Shown: positions 1 through 10,511 of the stretch, in pieces
Layout: each line of letters begins with the position of its first letter
Position numbering within the stretch: position 1 is the first letter of the stretch
The notes under the pieces: generated by a model
What the model saw: only the letters and a program-made list of their open reading frames with translations
What the model was told of the DNA's origin: nothing
The model's database searches: none
Position numbers and translations under genes: made by a program
Assembly: GCA_021772135.1 (NCBI GenBank)
Contig: JADYXQ010000001.1
Location: 1-64,000, forward strand
DNA length: 64,000 nucleotides
DNA from: Candidatus Obscuribacter sp.
GTDB taxonomy: Bacteria; Cyanobacteriota; Vampirovibrionia; Obscuribacterales; Obscuribacteraceae
Reading direction: 5' to 3'

Positions 1-1
1 A

Positions 2-2326
2 GTCAAGGCCAAACCGGCACCGGCACCAGCACCAGCTGCTGTCGTAAAAGAAGTAGAGAAGAAAGCTGAGGTCAAAGAAGAAAAAGCTCTGCTTTTCGAA
101 CCAGACACAGCACTCATCAGTGTGCTCAAAGATCTTAATCGCACACTTAAAGAGCCGGAAGAACAAAATAAAATTGAAGACGTCAATCAACGCATGATTG
201 TCTCACTGGCTTCAGACGTGCTCAACAAAGCACTGAGTGAGCCAAGTTTGGCCTTCAATCGTATCTTAGCCAAAGAACAAGAAAACAAAGCCCGCACCCG
301 AATGGCAGCCGAGGCATGGTCATCCGGTGACGTGGCAGTCAATGATAAATTCCACGGCTCCATTGCTACTGTCTGGGCCAAACGAATAGACGGTCTAGTG
401 ACAGTCACCATCGCCGGTGATTGTCATGATCGCAGAGCTAAAGACGGCAGTGATATCGGTGAGTTTCTGGTTGTGGTTACAGCCAAGTCTCCTGTTGAAA
501 CCGGCTTTGATATTCAGAGCCAGGCAAACGTCAATTTCTGGATGGGCAAACTGAGCAACATCCTCGTAGAAGCGGACTGCATCGCCAAACAAGCTGAAGG
601 CGAAAAAGTGGAAGGCGAAGAAAAATCAGATCGCGAGCGCAAAGTCGATTTAGACAAAAAGAGCGACGGAGACCTGCAAAAAAAAAAGTCACTAGCAGCG
701 CTGCCACCGCTGCTGACCAATAGGTATCGTAGCTACTACGAAATGATTGTCCTCAAAGACAATCGCCGCCGCTTAATCGCTCAGCAATTAGCCGAAATAG
801 ATTTTGTAGCCAAACCAGCCGCTGCCGACAAGAAATCCGATGAAGAGACAAAAGCTGACGACATTGTCGCTGGCGATAGTAGCGACAAAGCTGGCTCCGC
901 CAAAATCGGCGACGAGAAAAAGCCTGCCACCACCAAGCTTGAGAAGGTCGAGAAAATCGATAAGATCGATAAGATCGATAAAGTTGCTGTAGTCGATAAA
1001 AAAAGCGACGACAAAACTGAAAAAGTCCAAGTCGCTAGCGAAAAAACTGTCGTAGAAAAAACTAGCATCGAAAGAACTAGTATCGAAAAAGCTAGTGCAG
1101 AAAAAACTGCAGCAGAACAGACAGCCACTGAAAAATCTGACAGTAGCGCAAAAAATAAAGTTGTAGCCGTGGTGGAGAAAGAGCCGGTAGTAGGTGGTGA
1201 CGACGCTGTCAACAATGTGGACGACGAAGCCAATGTAATCGTGCACACAAAACCATCCGCAAGCTCTCGACCAGCAGTGACCACCGCCACTAAACCACCT
1301 CTCACCAGTACCACTAGTGCTGTGACTGATGGCACTCTCAGTGGTTCCAGTGCACCTAATATAGCCATGGTGACTACCAGTGTAAGTCCCACTGCGAGAG
1401 GCAGTCAGCCTGTCGTCAGCACTAACACTAATAACACCATCACTAATTTTGACAGCAGAACCCAGGCCAGCACCAGACCCCACGGCAAGCAAGGAAACGA
1501 GACGGCCTACGCTGGTGCCGCAGCTTCCATGGAACGGGTGACCGGGCTCGATTTACCGGCTCTCAAACAACCTAAAAACTTCACTATGCTTTTACCAGAT
1601 AGAGCACTGGCCGGCCAACCGCTCACTGTAGCCTTCGTAGACGATCAGTCAAATCCAGAAAGCAATGTGGAACTTAGCTTCAACGGCGTTACCCTTTCGA
1701 CTGATCAAAATGGTCAAGCGCAATACATGGTTCCTGAAGACGAAACACCGGGCCGTTCACTCAATGTTGCATTGCTCTCGCGACCGTATGAAATGCCATC
1801 AGTTGTAGAAGTACTGCAGCCGCTCAATACACCGGAAAGCGCGCAAGCACCTAAAGTCGATAAGGCCAGCCACCTTGTGAGCCGCCGCAGCCATCTTGTC
1901 ATTGACGGCCACAATTTCGATGGCGTGGCCCAAAACAATCGCGTCATTATCGACGGCATGACCGAGGCAACCATCGCCGCGGCATCTCCCGTGCAATTAA
2001 AAGTGAATCTGCCAAAGGCGTTAAGACCAGGCCCTCACTCGCTTTGCGTCAGTACCGAAGGTATGCGCAGCAACCCCATCGGCTTCGAACTGGCGCAACT
2101 GGAAGTAGCATGCGACCCGAACTCGAATCGCGTTATTGTAAGAGTCGTTGGCACCACCAGTAAGGTCAATGTCAAACTGGTTAACTTGAGCCCAGAACTG
2201 ATTAAGCTGACTAAAGGCGACGATACAAAATTAGTGAGCAGCGGTGGACCCGACAATACTGCCAGCGTTGCTGTGCAGCGCATCAAAAAGGGCAACACTC
2301 GCGTCGAAGCCTGGATTGAACTTTGA
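2..2326 (+). CDS. Large low-complexity protein with C-terminal IPT/TIG-like region; 5' end beyond window
   Basis: The reading frame stays open upstream of the listed GTG (122) to base 2 (VKAKPAPAPAPAPAAVVKEVEKKAEVKEEK...), so the listed start is probably internal. Lys/Glu/Thr-rich middle; C-terminal 'RRSHLVIDGHNFDGVAQNNRVIIDG' resembles IPT/TIG. Confidence 0.7.
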   Translation, partial: VKAKPAPAPAPAAVVKEVEKKAEVKEEKALLFEPDTALISVLKDLNRTLKEPEEQNKIEDVNQRMIVSLASDVLNKALSEPSLAFNRILAKEQENKARTRMAAEAWSSGDVAVNDKFHGSIATVWAKRIDGLVTVTIAGDCHDRRAKDGSDIGEFLVVVTAKSPVETGFDIQSQANVNFWMGKLSNILVEADCIAKQAEGEKVEGEEKSDRERKVDLDKKSDGDLQKKKSLAALPPLLTNRYRSYYEMIVLKDNRRRLIAQQLAEIDFVAKPAAADKKSDEETKADDIVAGDSSDKAGSAKIGDEKKPATTKLEKVEKIDKIDKIDKVAVVDKKSDDKTEKVQVASEKTVVEKTSIERTSIEKASAEKTAAEQTATEKSDSSAKNKVVAVVEKEPVVGGDDAVNNVDDEANVIVHTKPSASSRPAVTTATKPPLTSTTSAVTDGTLSGSSAPNIAMVTTSVSPTARGSQPVVSTNTNNTITNFDSRTQASTRPHGKQGNETAYAGAAASMERVTGLDLPALKQPKNFTMLLPDRALAGQPLTVAFVDDQSNPESNVELSFNGVTLSTDQNGQAQYMVPEDETPGRSLNVALLSRPYEMPSVVEVLQPLNTPESAQAPKVDKASHLVSRRSHLVIDGHNFDGVAQNNRVIIDGMTEATIAAASPVQLKVNLPKALRPGPHSLCVSTEGMRSNPIGFELAQLEVACDPNSNRVIVRVVGTTSKVNVKLVNLSPELIKLTKGDDTKLVSSGGPDNTASVAVQRIKKGNTRVEAWIEL
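955..981 (+). repeat. 9-bp tandem repeat x3 (ATCGATAAG) encoding IDK repeats
   Basis: atcgataag atcgataag atcgataaa; protein KIDKIDKIDK. Confidence 0.9.
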
Positions 2327-3606
2327 ACCTTGTCAGCACTCGTTACGCCCAATCAATTGCCCACGCCAGGCGCATCGCCGAAGTAATACCCGGCGGCGTG
2401 GATAGCCCGTTCCGAGCCTTCCACGAAGTGGGGGGCGACACTGTTTTTTTTGATAGAGCCAAAGGCTCGAAGCTTTATGACTTGGACGGCAATTGCTATA
2501 TCGATTATTTAGGCGCATGGGGCCCGGCCATTCTTGGTCATTGCCCCGAAGCTGTAGTAACTAAATGCCAGGAGACTTTAGCAAAAGGCCCTGTTTTTGG
2601 TGCCCCTCACGTTTATGAAATGCAAATGGCCGAGCTGGTAATTGCCGCGGTGCCATCTGTAGAAAAGATTCGTTTCGTCAATTCAGGCACTGAAGCTGTG
2701 ATGAGCGCCATTCGCCTGGCCAGGGGTTTTACCGGTAAAGAAACAATCATCATGTTCGAAGGTTGTTATCACGGTCACAGCGATGCCACATTAGCCAGCG
2801 ACGGCCACCAGTCTTCTAGTGGTATTCCTGGTGGTGCGCGGGCGGCCACGAGTTTGGCGAGATTCAATAATTTGAATTCGGTAGAAAGTCTTTTTCAAAC
2901 GCAGAAAGATCAAATCGCCGCCATCATAGTCGAGCCGGTGGCAGGCTCAATGGGCGTTATTGCCCCTGATCCGAATTTTCTCTCCGGTTTGCGCAGCCTC
3001 TGCAATGAGTATGGCGCCGTATTTATCATGGACGAAGTCTTGACTGGTTTTCGCGTGGCATTTGGCGGTGCTCAAAATCTCTACAAAGTTGATGCCGACA
3101 TTACTTGCTTCGGCAAGGCACTGGGAGGCGGCATGGCCATCGGAGCTTACGGCGGCCGCAAACACATTATGGACAAACTGCAACCGGAAGGTGATGTTTA
3201 TCAGGCCGGCACATTTTCTGGCAACCCACTCACCATGGCGGGTGGCATCGCCACCCTTAAGCTTTTAGCCGATAACCGGGTCTATGAGACACTAGAGGCC
3301 CGTACAGCTCAGCTCTTTGCCGGCCTGCGCCGGATAGTTGAAGCACACCAGTATCCAGTTCAACTGCCCCGCGTCGGTTCGATGTTTTCTCTAGTCTTCG
3401 CACCAGAGCCCGTGCAGAATTTTCAAGATTCGCTGACCATTGACGCGCAAACTTTCGCCAAATTTTTCCATTATTTGCTAGACAACGGTATTTATCTACC
3501 ACCTTCATCGGTAGACGCAGCCTGCCTCTCGACAGAACACAGCGAAGCAGAAATCGATGCCACCATTGACATAATGACTGACGCTTTTAAGCACTGCTTT
3601 AATTAG
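2323..3606 (+). CDS. hemL: Glutamate-1-semialdehyde 2,1-aminomutase
   Basis: IPGGVDSPFRAF..., NSGTEAVMSAIRLARGFTGK, CFGKALGGGMAIGAYGGR (PLP lysine). TTG start overlaps the upstream stop. Confidence 0.93.
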   Translation: MNLVSTRYAQSIAHARRIAEVIPGGVDSPFRAFHEVGGDTVFFDRAKGSKLYDLDGNCYIDYLGAWGPAILGHCPEAVVTKCQETLAKGPVFGAPHVYEMQMAELVIAAVPSVEKIRFVNSGTEAVMSAIRLARGFTGKETIIMFEGCYHGHSDATLASDGHQSSSGIPGGARAATSLARFNNLNSVESLFQTQKDQIAAIIVEPVAGSMGVIAPDPNFLSGLRSLCNEYGAVFIMDEVLTGFRVAFGGAQNLYKVDADITCFGKALGGGMAIGAYGGRKHIMDKLQPEGDVYQAGTFSGNPLTMAGGIATLKLLADNRVYETLEARTAQLFAGLRRIVEAHQYPVQLPRVGSMFSLVFAPEPVQNFQDSLTIDAQTFAKFFHYLLDNGIYLPPSSVDAACLSTEHSEAEIDATIDIMTDAFKHCFN

Positions 3607-4613
3607 CCGCCGCCAATATCAAGCAATTCCGGATCTTTGGCCGCCAACCATTGCTTGCGAATTCTTAAAGCCTCGGCTCGCAGCGGTGTAATTGCCGCCC
3701 GTTCTTCAGCAGTTTTTTCCGGCCCTTGCCTGAGCACGTCGGCAATGGCAAGATTGACTCTAGCTCTTGCCAGTTGCTCTTCTGCTTGCTCCGAATGGCT
3801 CAAGTTTGTTTGTGCTTTAGAGGCAGCGCATTCTGCTTCTTTAAATTCGCCACTCATCAAATAAGCTTTACTCAGCTCGGCTAAAACGCTGGCTTTATAG
3901 CGATCCGGCGGTGTTTCTTCGCCACGTAAATCTAAAGACAGGTGCAAAAGAGTAATGGCGTCATCAGCCTGGCCGGTGATATTGAGAGTACGGGCCAGCT
4001 CATAATATGAACTGGCCAGAGCGCGGTTAACAACCTCTTGTTGTCCGGCGCCAGCCGCAGCAGACAATTCATTTTTCCTTTGCTCTAGCAGTTCGCAACC
4101 TTTCTTGCCGGCTTTCAGAGCTTCAGAATATTTTCCCTGGTCTCGCAAAACCGATCCCAGCAGTTCATAAATCAAGCCTTCCGCTTCTACTCTCTGGTAC
4201 TTAGTCTTCTTGCTGAGATTTTGATCTGAATTATATAGATCGATAGCCTGGCGCACCGTCGCTTCAGCTTCGGCAAAACGCGCCTGGCCCCGCAAAACTT
4301 CGGCGAAAAGGGCCAGCTGGAAAGCCGTTTCGGGTGATCCCGGTGAGAACACTTCATGCAGGTTCAGAGAAAAATGCGCAATTTTCTCTGCCATTAAAAG
4401 CCTGCGATTTAAACCATATATAGTGACGAAAACAGGCAAGGCCGGATAAACAAAAAAAGCAATGGCCCCGCCCATAATCAATATTAAGAGGGGCGCCAGC
4501 CACTTGAGCGGCAAGGGACAGAGAAACCAGACTGCGGTGGCCAATAACAGCCAAAGCAGGACGTAGCCGCCGAGGAAAACAATGGTTTCACGGGCAAGAT
4601 TCTTAGTTTGCAT
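3603..4613 (-). CDS. Membrane-anchored TPR protein
   Basis: N-terminal TM segments followed by TPR-like repeats (AEATVRQAIDLY, YSEALKAGKKG). Confidence 0.7.
   Translation of the reverse strand: MQTKNLARETIVFLGGYVLLWLLLATAVWFLCPLPLKWLAPLLILIMGGAIAFFVYPALPVFVTIYGLNRRLLMAEKIAHFSLNLHEVFSPGSPETAFQLALFAEVLRGQARFAEAEATVRQAIDLYNSDQNLSKKTKYQRVEAEGLIYELLGSVLRDQGKYSEALKAGKKGCELLEQRKNELSAAAGAGQQEVVNRALASSYYELARTLNITGQADDAITLLHLSLDLRGEETPPDRYKASVLAELSKAYLMSGEFKEAECAASKAQTNLSHSEQAEEQLARARVNLAIADVLRQGPEKTAEERAAITPLRAEALRIRKQWLAAKDPELLDIGGG
4365..4400. repeat. Dispersed palindromic repeat copy D, inside TPR coding sequence
   Basis: CAGAGAAAAATGCGCAATTTTCTCTGCCATTAAAAG; compare 51662 copy CAGAGAAACTTGCGCAAAATTCTCTGCTAATTAAAAG. 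Confidence 0.6.
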
Positions 4614-4619
4614 GCGATT

Positions 4620-5354
4620 TTAGAAGGTAGAACGCATTTTGACGAGATCCGAGAATGTCTCCCAAATCACTGAGAATTTTCCGCCGGAAGCACCTTGAGT
4701 GGTGCGGGGCAAATGCTCAATGGGAATTTCAATCACCTTGAAGCCGGCTCTTTCTGCACGAATACAAAGTTCAGCATCGACAAAGGGTGATTTCGAAAGC
4801 AATTCAACTTTGTCGAGAATCGCTCTTCTGAACAATTTGATTGAGTTGACGTCTTTATGCTTGTGGCCATAGAAGGTGCGAAGCATCAAGTTATAAACCT
4901 TAGACTGCATTTTTCGACGAGGTGGATCGTTGCGGTTAACCCGCAAGCCGATGACAAAATCATGATCTTTTAGCCCTTTCGCCATTTGCAAAAGTTCTTT
5001 AGGAGCATATTGATAATCGCCAGGCAGCGAGAACACCAGATCCTTGGTGCCGCAAGTGTAGAGCTCACGAATGGTGAAACCAAAACCTTTGTTGACTTCA
5101 TGATTGATCAGTCTGACATTTGGATTGACACTACTACGCTCTTGAATCACAGCTAGAGTGCCATCTTTACTGCCGTCATTGACCACCACGATTTCGTAAT
5201 CGCTGCAAATCTCTGCGAGTAATTTATCAGAATCATCTATCAACCTGCCGATGGTTTCTTCATCGTTATAGGCAGGAATGATCAGAGTGACCGGGTCCAA
5301 TTTGATTTTGGCATCGGCGGAATTTTGGCGCTGTCTGGATTGAGTGTTATTCAT
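4620..5354 (-). CDS. Family 2 glycosyltransferase (dolichol-phosphate mannosyltransferase-like)
   Basis: VTLIIPAYNDEETIGRLIDD...YEIVVVNDGSKDGTLAVI; GT-A signature. Confidence 0.87.
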   Translation of the reverse strand: MNNTQSRQRQNSADAKIKLDPVTLIIPAYNDEETIGRLIDDSDKLLAEICSDYEIVVVNDGSKDGTLAVIQERSSVNPNVRLINHEVNKGFGFTIRELYTCGTKDLVFSLPGDYQYAPKELLQMAKGLKDHDFVIGLRVNRNDPPRRKMQSKVYNLMLRTFYGHKHKDVNSIKLFRRAILDKVELLSKSPFVDAELCIRAERAGFKVIEIPIEHLPRTTQGASGGKFSVIWETFSDLVKMRSTF

Positions 5355-5386
5355 TGTTAGTCCAATTGGTGGTTCTAATGACTGTA

Positions 5387-6550
5387 TTAGACAGTTTGAC
5401 CGTCAGCAAAAACAGAAGTGGCGGTTTGCACGTGACCTTCGGTGACACCACGCTCTGCATAGAAAGCCTTGATGCCGTCAATAACTTGGTCAACTTGTTC
5501 GCTGGTCATTTCGGGGAACATCGGCAAACTCAAAATGCGATTGACGATATGTTCGGTGGTGGGCAGACTGCCTTCGCCGTAGCCAAGGAATTGATAAGCC
5601 TGCTGGCGGTGAGCGGGAATAGGATAGTGAATCAAGCACTGCACGCCGCGTTCCAGCAAGTAAGCCTGCAACTCGTCGCGATCAGGAGTTTGAATTACAT
5701 ATAAATGATAGACATGCTTGAAGCCGGACACTTCCACTGGTGTCACCACCAGATCTTTCAAGCCTTCGGTGTAGCGAGCTGCAATCTGGCGGCGCTGCTC
5801 ATTCCACTGATGCACATAAGGAAGTTGAGCTGAAAGAATAGCGCATTGAATTTCGTCAAGGCGGCTGTTAATGCCGAGAGTGTCATGATAATAGCGCTTC
5901 GACTGACCGTAGTTGCGCAACATTTTGAGCTTCTTGAATTTCTCTTCTGAATTGGTAGAAACTGCTCCACCATCACCAAAAGCACCCAGATTTTTGCTGG
6001 GATAGAAGCTGAAAGCACCGTAATCGCCGATACTTCCGGCCACAGCACCACGATAGGTGGCGCCCGTTGCTTGAGCTACATCTTCCATAACTTTGATTTT
6101 GTGTTTGGCAGCGATTTTCATGATCGCTTCCATTTCAGCCATGTGGCCATAAATATGTACAGGCACAATCATCTTTGTCCGAGCAGTGATTTTTGACTCA
6201 AGCTCGGTTTCGCGCATCACATAGGTAGAGGCTTTGATGTCGACGAATACCGGAGTGGCACCGGTCATAGAAATTGCGGAAATGGTGGGTACGGCTGTGT
6301 GAGCCACAACCAGCACTTCATCGCCAGGTCCGATATCTTCAGCGGCGAGAGCAAGATAGATGGCTTCAGTTCCGGAGGCACAGCCAACTACATATTTGGC
6401 ACCAACGAACTGGGCAAACTCGGCTTCGAACTTGTCTAATTCCGGTCCAAGAATGTAATAGCCGCTGGCCAAAACACGGGCAACAGCCTCGTCGATTTGC
6501 GCCTTATAGGCTTGATAGTGCACTTGCATGTTGCCGAATGGAACGTTCAA
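5387..6550 (-). CDS. DegT/DnrJ/EryC1/StrS family aminotransferase
   Basis: VGCASGTEAIYLALAAEDIGPGDEVLV, EDVAQATGATYRG, FYPSKNLGAFGDGG. TTG at 6550 (MNVPFGNMQVHYQAYK) fits the family N-terminus better than the listed ATG at 6649. Confidence 0.9.
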   Translation of the reverse strand: MNVPFGNMQVHYQAYKAQIDEAVARVLASGYYILGPELDKFEAEFAQFVGAKYVVGCASGTEAIYLALAAEDIGPGDEVLVVAHTAVPTISAISMTGATPVFVDIKASTYVMRETELESKITARTKMIVPVHIYGHMAEMEAIMKIAAKHKIKVMEDVAQATGATYRGAVAGSIGDYGAFSFYPSKNLGAFGDGGAVSTNSEEKFKKLKMLRNYGQSKRYYHDTLGINSRLDEIQCAILSAQLPYVHQWNEQRRQIAARYTEGLKDLVVTPVEVSGFKHVYHLYVIQTPDRDELQAYLLERGVQCLIHYPIPAHRQQAYQFLGYGEGSLPTTEHIVNRILSLPMFPEMTSEQVDQVIDGIKAFYAERGVTEGHVQTATSVFADGQTV

Positions 6551-6852
6551 CGTATTTGCCTCGCTAAAACCGCAGCACCTGAATCTAGTCTCGCCAATTC
6601 TAGTAGAAAAGAGCATGATTCGAATTAACCCTGCTTTAGTTGACAACATCCCAGACCCGAAACTGACGCTTACAACGAGTCCCCGCCTGCTATCACAATT
6701 CTAAAGAGAGGCGGTTGGCCAACACTTAAGGCTGTAACACCGTGTTAGAATCGAGCGGAAGTGAGACATGATCAAGTATTTAGTGAATTTCATAGAACTT
6801 GTTCATAGTTTCAGAGTAAATGTACTTTGGCATTCTGAGCGGAATTTAAGAT

Positions 6853-7920
6853 ATGAGCCAGGCAGTGGAAACAGCTTTCAAAGGCAAAACAGCATTAATT
6901 ACAGGCGGCATGGGCTTCATTGGTTCGAACCTGGCCATTCGTCTGGCAAATCTCGGCGCCAAAGTAACAGTTCTGGATTCAATGATTCCAGATTACGGCG
7001 GCAACGAGTTCAATCTTGCCCCCGTTAAAGATCGAGTGCGCATCAACTATTGCGATATTCGCGATGAGTCAGCCCTCGACTATTTAGTGCGCGGCCAGGA
7101 TTATGTCTTCCATCTGGCCGGACAGGTCTGTCATTTGATGAGCCTTTCCAATCCTTTTCCAGATATTCAAATCAATATCACCGGTACCGCCGTATTAATG
7201 GAAGCACTGCGCAAATATAATCCCAATGCCATTTGCGTATATACGGGGACGCGGGGCCAATACGGTTCTTCAGTCTCACTACCTGTAAATGAAGAAGCGC
7301 CGACCAATCCTAAAGGCATTTACGAGATCTCCAATCTCACTGCCGAAAAAATCATCAAAGTCTATAACGACGTACACGGCATTCGCTCCGTACTGCTCAG
7401 ACTGAGCAACATATACGGACCACGCTCACAAATGAAACACTCGCGCTTCGGCGTCTGCAACTGGTTTGTGCGACTGGCCATGGATAACGATGCCATTCAA
7501 GTTTATGGCGACGGCAGCATCTTGCGCGATTTTTGCTATGTAGACGACACTGTTGAAGCAATCATCAAATCAGCTGTTACCCCTAAAGCTTATGGCGAAA
7601 TCTTCAACGTTGGCTCAGACATACCAGTGAGTTTCCTCGAGCTGGTCAAGACAATTGTCGATGTGGCAAAAATGGGCAGCTGGGAATATGCTGAATTTTC
7701 CGCTGAGCGTAAGGCGCAAGAACCGGGCGACTTCTACTCTGACATTACCAAAATGAAAGAGATCGTGGGCTGGCATCCAACCACTACTCTTGAGCAAGGT
7801 CTGGAAAAAACCTGCGATTACTATCGCAAGAATCGCGAATATTACTGGTCAAAGGCTCCCGCCGAAAGATCCCTAAAAGATATACCTTCTGCTAAAGAAG
7901 TCACAGCAACTAAGGTATGA
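6853..7920 (+). CDS. NAD-dependent epimerase/dehydratase (extended SDR)
   Basis: [29 protein letters not shown] Rossmann motif; nucleotide-sugar epimerase/dehydratase pattern. Confidence 0.88.
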   Translation: MSQAVETAFKGKTALITGGMGFIGSNLAIRLANLGAKVTVLDSMIPDYGGNEFNLAPVKDRVRINYCDIRDESALDYLVRGQDYVFHLAGQVCHLMSLSNPFPDIQINITGTAVLMEALRKYNPNAICVYTGTRGQYGSSVSLPVNEEAPTNPKGIYEISNLTAEKIIKVYNDVHGIRSVLLRLSNIYGPRSQMKHSRFGVCNWFVRLAMDNDAIQVYGDGSILRDFCYVDDTVEAIIKSAVTPKAYGEIFNVGSDIPVSFLELVKTIVDVAKMGSWEYAEFSAERKAQEPGDFYSDITKMKEIVGWHPTTTLEQGLEKTCDYYRKNREYYWSKAPAERSLKDIPSAKEVTATKV

Positions 7921-7927
7921 ACGCAAT

Positions 7928-8320
7928 ATGAATGAAGGCGCTCGCACTAATGTCGCCAGCGGTACACCGTGGGAGCCAATTGTCGGCTACTCGCGCGCTG
8001 TCAAAGTGGGTAACTTTATCGCCGTGTCAGGCACAACCGCCACTGGCGAGGACGGAAAGATTGTGGGACCGGGCGACGTTTACGCTCAGACCATTCAAGC
8101 AATTAAAAATATCGAAAGTGCTCTTAAGCAGGCCAAAGCCGACTTGAAGCATGTGGTGCGCACTCGCATCTTTGTCACCGACATCAAAAACTGGGAGCTG
8201 GTGGGCAAAGCCCATGGTGAATTTTTCTCAGAAATTCGCCCGGCCACCAGCATGGTGGAAGTCTCTCGCCTGATCTCACCGGACATGCTTGTAGAAATTG
8301 AAGCCGACGCTGTTATCTAA
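7928..8320 (+). CDS. RidA (YjgF/YER057c/UK114) family protein
   Basis: [41 protein letters not shown]...RIFVTDI...[10 protein letters not shown]. Confidence 0.9.
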   Translation: MNEGARTNVASGTPWEPIVGYSRAVKVGNFIAVSGTTATGEDGKIVGPGDVYAQTIQAIKNIESALKQAKADLKHVVRTRIFVTDIKNWELVGKAHGEFFSEIRPATSMVEVSRLISPDMLVEIEADAVI

Positions 8321-8330
8321 CTGGCGCTGG

Positions 8331-8777
8331 CTAGTGGCGATAAGCGTCAACCCAGTTCAATTTGAGCCCATGAGCCTCGACATTCAAAGGCAACAGTTCC
8401 ACAGTAAAAGTGCGGCGTTTCGGCCCTGACCCGGGCTCAAGCAAGTCAATTTTGGTGCCACCGCTGGCGGTGAAGCCTTCGAGCGAGTTGAAATCAAAGA
8501 AGCGCACTTGGGCCGTATCGGGCCACTGCGCTTCTTTGAGTTTGATTACAGCTTCGCCAATACCGTTTTTATGACGTACCTCTATATAGAGTCTTTTCTT
8601 TCTGGCCACTGCGCTGACCTCATCTCCACCTCTCAGCCCGGTGGTAGATACTGTATATGTGGTCGCAGTCTCCTCTCCCGCCGCATGCACCGGGGCCATG
8701 GCGGCGGCCAACAAACAAAAGAGTGCAGCAATCGCACTAGCAAAAATGGAGCGGCGAGGGAGAGCGGTTAATTTCAA
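8331..8777 (-). CDS. Small secreted hypothetical protein
   Basis: N-terminal signal peptide (FASAIAALFCLLAAAMAPVHAAG); no family recognised. Confidence 0.6.
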   Translation of the reverse strand: MKLTALPRRSIFASAIAALFCLLAAAMAPVHAAGEETATTYTVSTTGLRGGDEVSAVARKKRLYIEVRHKNGIGEAVIKLKEAQWPDTAQVRFFDFNSLEGFTASGGTKIDLLEPGSGPKRRTFTVELLPLNVEAHGLKLNWVDAYRH

Positions 8778-8866
8778 TCTAAATGCCTTTTGCTGGTGAA
8801 CTACTAACTACTAGGATCCTGACCGATTTTTTGAGATACTGAGTTTTTCGAATACATAGAGATCAG

Positions 8867-9127
8867 ATGAACAATAAGTTATTCGTTGGCAATCTTTCCT
8901 TCAAAATTGAAGAAGCCGAGCTGCAGGAAGTTTTTTCTCAGACCGGTTCGGTTTTGTCCGTGTCGATTCCTACAGACAAATATACCGGTAAAAAACGGGG
9001 ATTCGGTTTTGTCGAAATGGGTTCGGAAGAAGATGCCGAGCAAGCAATCAAAGCGCTAAACGGCCGTGCACTGGCTGGTCGCGAGATGTCTGTCAATCTG
9101 GCCCGGCCTAAAACTCGTCAGCCTTAA
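8867..9127 (+). CDS. Single-RRM RNA-binding protein (cyanobacterial Rbp-like)
   Basis: RNP2 LFVGNL and RNP1 KRGFGFVEM in an 86-aa protein. Confidence 0.93.
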   Translation: MNNKLFVGNLSFKIEEAELQEVFSQTGSVLSVSIPTDKYTGKKRGFGFVEMGSEEDAEQAIKALNGRALAGREMSVNLARPKTRQP

Positions 9128-9233
9128 AAAATGAGTCTTTAATAACGATAAGCTATGGCCGATGATGGGCGTGTGGCCCTTCGGAAAGAGCGGCTCTTGC
9201 TATAATTTGGGCTTGTCAAGCAAGTGGTATTAG

Positions 9234-10511
9234 ATGCTTAGCACTGAGCCCAAAGAAGTAGCTCCAGTACAGACTATTCAACCTGAGCGCCCGGCCCCCA
9301 CTTTTGCCGCTCGCCTGGGTTCTGTTTTTAAAATTACAGCCAGCAGCAAAGCAGCACAGGCAGCGCTTCTGGTTATTCTGGCCAATTGGGCACTAGTTGT
9401 CACCAACCCTTTTAAAAATGTCGATCCAGACAGTTTGCCCACGCTTAAATCATGGGTGTGGTGGACGACTCAGGATTACCGCCAGCTGAAAGAGTCTCCC
9501 AGCGTGGTGCTTTTAGGATCATCATTGTTGATGAACTCAGTCTGGATGCAAGAAGCAGAGCATTTACAGCAAAATGTCGATATCGTCGTCAATCGTCGTA
9601 CCCGTTATCTAGAGAGCATGCTCAGTAAATACCTGCCAGGTAGCAAAGGTATTTGCTTTAACTTTGGTTTGCCCGGCAGCATGGTTTCAGATGATTACAT
9701 GATTGCCCGCACATTGTTTGACAAAGAGCACACACCTAAAATCGTGGTGCTCTGCTTAGGTCCCAGAGACTTGATGGATACCAGCTTTAGTTGTGCCGGA
9801 GCCACCAGCGCTTTTAGATACCTCGAACGCTTTACAGACACAAAAGACTTGCTCGATATTGCCTACACCAGCACCTGGCCAAAAATCAATTTCATGCTGC
9901 GCGAATTTATCTATTTCGTCGATAAAAAGCACCACTCGCAATCGGTTCTGGGAGAACAGGCCAAAAGCGCCTTGAATCCTGTCTACCAGGGCGTTACCGG
10001 CCCAAGCAAATTCAACGTCAAAACCGATTTCGATAAACAATTTGCTTTTTATCGCTCGGAAGTAGAGAAAGGTGTCTTCATCGCCAAGCCCAACGTGCAG
10101 ACAGATTCATTTTACGACAACGGCAAAGACTGGAAAAAACGCTTTAAAAATTCAAACGATGAGATGTTCGACAATCAAAAAATCTGGTTAAACAAAACAC
10201 TGGCTGAGGCCAAAGCCAAAGGCATTGTGCCTGTGTTGGTAAACATGCCGGTTTCAGAGCTTGGTATCAAATATATTCCGCCACAGGTCTACAAGAGACA
10301 CGTGGATACCTTAGTTGAAATGGCGGCAAAATATGATTGCCCATATGTCGACACTATGAAAGAAGGTCAATTCGATATGAAAGACTTTTCTGATTATGGT
10401 CATATGGACGCCAGTGGCGGCAGAAAAATTGTGGATATCGTCGCTCAGTTTCTCGCCAGCGATAGCCGCACCCGCAGCCGCCTAATCGACGGAAACGGGG
10501 GAGGCCTCTAA
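9234..10511 (+). CDS. Membrane-anchored SGNH/AlgX-like protein, partner of the MBOAT acyltransferase
   Basis: VVLLGSSLLMNS, FNFGLPGSM, C-terminal DYGHMDASGGRKI; stop/start overlap (TAATG) with the MBOAT gene. Confidence 0.72.
   Translation: MLSTEPKEVAPVQTIQPERPAPTFAARLGSVFKITASSKAAQAALLVILANWALVVTNPFKNVDPDSLPTLKSWVWWTTQDYRQLKESPSVVLLGSSLLMNSVWMQEAEHLQQNVDIVVNRRTRYLESMLSKYLPGSKGICFNFGLPGSMVSDDYMIARTLFDKEHTPKIVVLCLGPRDLMDTSFSCAGATSAFRYLERFTDTKDLLDIAYTSTWPKINFMLREFIYFVDKKHHSQSVLGEQAKSALNPVYQGVTGPSKFNVKTDFDKQFAFYRSEVEKGVFIAKPNVQTDSFYDNGKDWKKRFKNSNDEMFDNQKIWLNKTLAEAKAKGIVPVLVNMPVSELGIKYIPPQVYKRHVDTLVEMAAKYDCPYVDTMKEGQFDMKDFSDYGHMDASGGRKIVDIVAQFLASDSRTRSRLIDGNGGGL

Noticed and set aside
781-1492. 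Long antisense ORFs (203 and 234 aa) opposite the first CDS
   Set aside because: They mirror the repetitive Lys/Glu/Asp-rich codons of the sense gene, giving Ser/Phe/Leu-rich sequence; no Shine-Dalgarno or domain.
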